From: Glycine soja
Lineage: Eukaryota; Streptophyta; Magnoliopsida; Fabales; Fabaceae
Assembly: GCF_004193775.1 (NCBI RefSeq)
Contig: NC_041019.1
Span: 1,991,501-2,055,500, forward strand
DNA length: 64,000 nt
Direction: 5' to 3'
Under the pieces are notes generated by a model. That model was not told the DNA's origin. It saw only the letters and a list, made by a program, of their open reading frames with translations, and did no database searches. A program made the translations under genes and the position numbers. Shown one piece after another: positions 61,909 to 64,000 of this stretch (position 1 is its first letter; every line of letters begins with the position of its first letter).

Positions 61909-64000
61909 ATGACTGAGGCCGCTGCATGGGCCAGAATTACGGCTTATATGGCCGAAAATAGACTAAATACGGCCTTTGAGGCTGAATCTCAACAAAATAT
62001 GGCAGTTGAAGCCAAGATCGAAGATCATGAAAACAAAGAAACAAAGGATCGAAGACTGGATTGCATTTATGACGATGAGCCGCTGGGTTTTGAGAAAAAT
62101 CCCATAAGTGAGGCGCCAAAGATGCAGGCTCAAGATCCTTTGGAAGAGGTCGACATTGGAGATGGCTCGATAAAAAGGCCAACCTATATCAGTGCCAATA
62201 TCACCTCAAGTTTAAAAGAAAAGCTGGTGCCTCTTCTCAGAGAATTTAAAGACTGTTTTGCTTGGGATTACCACGAAATGCCTGGGTTAAGCAGAGAAAT
62301 GGTCGAAATGAAATTACCGATTAAGGAGGGAAAAAGACCAGTAAAACAACTACCAAGAAGATTCGCACCAGAAATCATGTCCAAAATTAAGGAAGAGATC
62401 GAAAGACTGCTGAGGTGTAAATTCATCAGATCTGCCAGGTATGTCGAATGGTTAGCAAATATAGTCCCTGTCATTAAAAAGAATGGAACTCTTAGAGTAT
62501 GCATAGATTTTAGGGATTTAAATAATGCTACACCTAAAGATGAATATGCTATGCCAGTAGCGGAAATGTTGGTAGATTCGGCAGCTGGCTTCGAATTTTT
62601 AAGCATGTTAGATGGTTATTCTGGTTATAACCAAATTTTTATTGCTGAAAGTGATGTGTCAAAAACAGCGTTTCGATGCCCAGGTGCTTTAGGCACTTAT
62701 GAATGGGTGGTTATGCCCTTTGGGTTGAAAAATGCTGGGGCCACTTATCAAAGGGCCATGAATTTCATGTTTCATGATTTTATTGACACATTTATGCAAG
62801 TTTATATTGATGATATAATCATCAAATCCTCTTCAGAAGATAGCCATTTGGACTACCTTAGGCAATCTTTCGAACGAATGAGGAAACATGGATTAAAAAT
62901 GAATCCATTAAAATGTGCTTTTTGTGTGCGTGCAGGAGACTTCCTTGGTTTTGTGGTGCATAAAAAAGGCATTGAGATAAATCAAAACAAGACAAAGGCT
63001 ATTCTTGAGACGAAGCCTCCTTCGACCAAAAAACAGCTTCAGTCTTTGCTAGGAAAAATCAACTTCTTGAGGCGATTCATTTCGAATCTAAGTGGCAAAG
63101 CTCAAATTTTTTCGCCATTACTTCGAATCAAGAAAGATGAACCATTCAGATGGGATGAAGTGCATCAAAAGGCTTTCGATGAAATTAAAGAATATCTGAT
63201 CAAGCCTCCTGTGTTAATGCCTCCTAGTCGAAACAAGACTATGAAGTTGTATATTGCTGCGTCTGACAAGACCATTGGTAGCATGTTGGCTCAGGAAGAT
63301 GATGATGGCATAGAACATGCAATTTATTATCTTAGTCGTGTACTAAATGATGCAGAAACTAGATATACTGCCATAGAAAAACTTTGTCTTTGTTTGTATT
63401 TTTCTTGTGCAAAACTTAAGCAATATATAAAGCCTGTTGATGTTTATGTGTATTCTCATTATGATATTATTAAGCACATGTTGTCAAAACCTATTTTACA
63501 CAGTAGAATTGGAAAATGGGCTTTGGCATTAACAGAATATTCTTTAACGTATAAGCCTTTGAAATCTGTTAAGGGTCAAATTGTGGCAGATTTTATTGTA
63601 GATCACTCAGTGATCGAAATGCCGCAAGACTATGTCGATACAGAGCCTTGGATTTTATATTTCGATGGTTCGAAACACAAACATGGAACTGGAATTGGAA
63701 TTTTAATAATATCCCCCAATAAAGTTCCAACTGAATTTAAATATAGAATCAAAGGGCTTTGTTCTAATAATGAGGCTGAGTATGAGGCTCTAATTGCAGG
63801 CCTTGAAATTTTAATTAGCTTGGGGGCAAGAAATGTTAACATAAGGGGTGATTCAGAACTAGTGTTGAGACAATTAACACAAGAATACAAATGTGTTAAT
63901 GAACACTTAGCAAAATATTTTGTTATGGCAAGTTCTCTTCTGAATCATTTCGATTATATTAACATTGAGCATATACCTCGACAAGAAAACCAAGAAGCAA
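61909..64000 (+). CDS. Retrotransposon Pol: reverse transcriptase, RNase H and second (archaeal-type) RNase H; partial
   Basis: Open from ATG 61909 through the last base of the window (697 codons), so it is C-terminally incomplete. Reverse transcriptase motifs in order are RVCIDFRDLN, FLSMLDGYSGYNQI, the VMPFGLKNAGATYQ block, the catalytic YIDD at residues 299-302, FLGF, and LLGKINFLRRF. The following Ty3-type RNase H region (LYIAASDKTIGSMLAQ, YTAIEKLCL) seems degraded, since its first acidic position reads IAASD. A second RNase H begins at FDGSK (Asp586), with NNEAEYEAL and IRGDSELV supplying the further acidic residues. The N-terminal 80 or so residues are acidic with no named domain. Integrase is expected downstream of 64000. 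The start could instead be reached by splicing or recoding from Gag-protease. Confidence 0.9.
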   Translation, partial: MTEAAAWARITAYMAENRLNTAFEAESQQNMAVEAKIEDHENKETKDRRLDCIYDDEPLGFEKNPISEAPKMQAQDPLEEVDIGDGSIKRPTYISANITSSLKEKLVPLLREFKDCFAWDYHEMPGLSREMVEMKLPIKEGKRPVKQLPRRFAPEIMSKIKEEIERLLRCKFIRSARYVEWLANIVPVIKKNGTLRVCIDFRDLNNATPKDEYAMPVAEMLVDSAAGFEFLSMLDGYSGYNQIFIAESDVSKTAFRCPGALGTYEWVVMPFGLKNAGATYQRAMNFMFHDFIDTFMQVYIDDIIIKSSSEDSHLDYLRQSFERMRKHGLKMNPLKCAFCVRAGDFLGFVVHKKGIEINQNKTKAILETKPPSTKKQLQSLLGKINFLRRFISNLSGKAQIFSPLLRIKKDEPFRWDEVHQKAFDEIKEYLIKPPVLMPPSRNKTMKLYIAASDKTIGSMLAQEDDDGIEHAIYYLSRVLNDAETRYTAIEKLCLCLYFSCAKLKQYIKPVDVYVYSHYDIIKHMLSKPILHSRIGKWALALTEYSLTYKPLKSVKGQIVADFIVDHSVIEMPQDYVDTEPWILYFDGSKHKHGTGIGILIISPNKVPTEFKYRIKGLCSNNEAEYEALIAGLEILISLGARNVNIRGDSELVLRQLTQEYKCVNEHLAKYFVMASSLLNHFDYINIEHIPRQENQEA

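Larger units (their letters stand above)
57564..64000 (+). mobile_element. Ty3/gypsy LTR retrotransposon, Tat/Ogre lineage, 5' part (continues beyond window)
   Basis: Order: 5' LTR, primer-binding site, gag-protease ORF, pol ORF with reverse transcriptase, RNase H and a second archaeal-type RNase H. The extra RNase H after the usual one marks the Tat/Ogre group of plant Ty3/gypsy elements. Gag starts about 85 bases after the primer site, so the additional upstream ORF1 of true Ogre elements is absent. No frameshift or nonsense codon was found in either ORF, which suggests recent insertion. Integrase and the 3' LTR are outside the window, so LTR identity and target duplication cannot be examined. 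Confidence 0.9.

Overview
The window is nuclear DNA of a flowering plant, most likely a legume of the soybean group (Glycine or a close relative). It has intron-containing genes with GT/AG junctions, very AT-rich intergenic DNA with long (AT)n tracts, a piece of plastid DNA inside a nuclear intron, and LTR retroelement sequence. One LTR carries clustered GCTTAGC/GCTAAGC motifs that I associate from memory with soybean repeats. The species call is an inference; the plant call is firm.

Layout. 1-173: 3' end of a decayed coiled-coil plus membrane-anchor gene. 1139-2431: probable solo LTR. 3228-6056 (-): five-exon TBL/ESK1-type xylan O-acetyltransferase. 8820-11250 (-): phosphoribosylanthranilate isomerase of tryptophan synthesis, four coding exons, the first only 10 nt. 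12263-12475 (+): relict of a GT31 galactosyltransferase. 18578-21827 (+): three-exon 2-oxoglutarate/Fe(II) dioxygenase of the jasmonate-induced oxygenase (JOX) type. 31526-36716 (-): three-exon SMXL6/7/8 (D53-type) strigolactone-signalling repressor, with a psbZ-containing plastid fragment in its second intron. 36717-57563: about 21 kb of AT-rich DNA with no recognisable gene. 57564-64000: 5' part of an apparently intact Ty3/gypsy element of the Tat/Ogre type (LTR, primer site, gag-protease, reverse transcriptase, two RNase H regions), running off the window.

The four host genes are complete as modelled: summed exons give 476, 254, 361 and 1076 codons before the stop, and all splice phases close. 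They do not form a pathway. They act in secondary-wall xylan acetylation, plastid tryptophan synthesis, jasmonate turnover and strigolactone response. The last three concern metabolites or hormones, but nothing in the sequence suggests more than chance neighbourhood.

I found no wholly new multi-gene system. The most informative unusual items are the plastid insertion abutting a 92-bp duplication in the SMXL intron, the 10-nt first coding exon of the isomerase gene, the GT31 relict, the paired G-boxes in the JOX intron, and the stop/start arrangement between the two ORFs of the retroelement.
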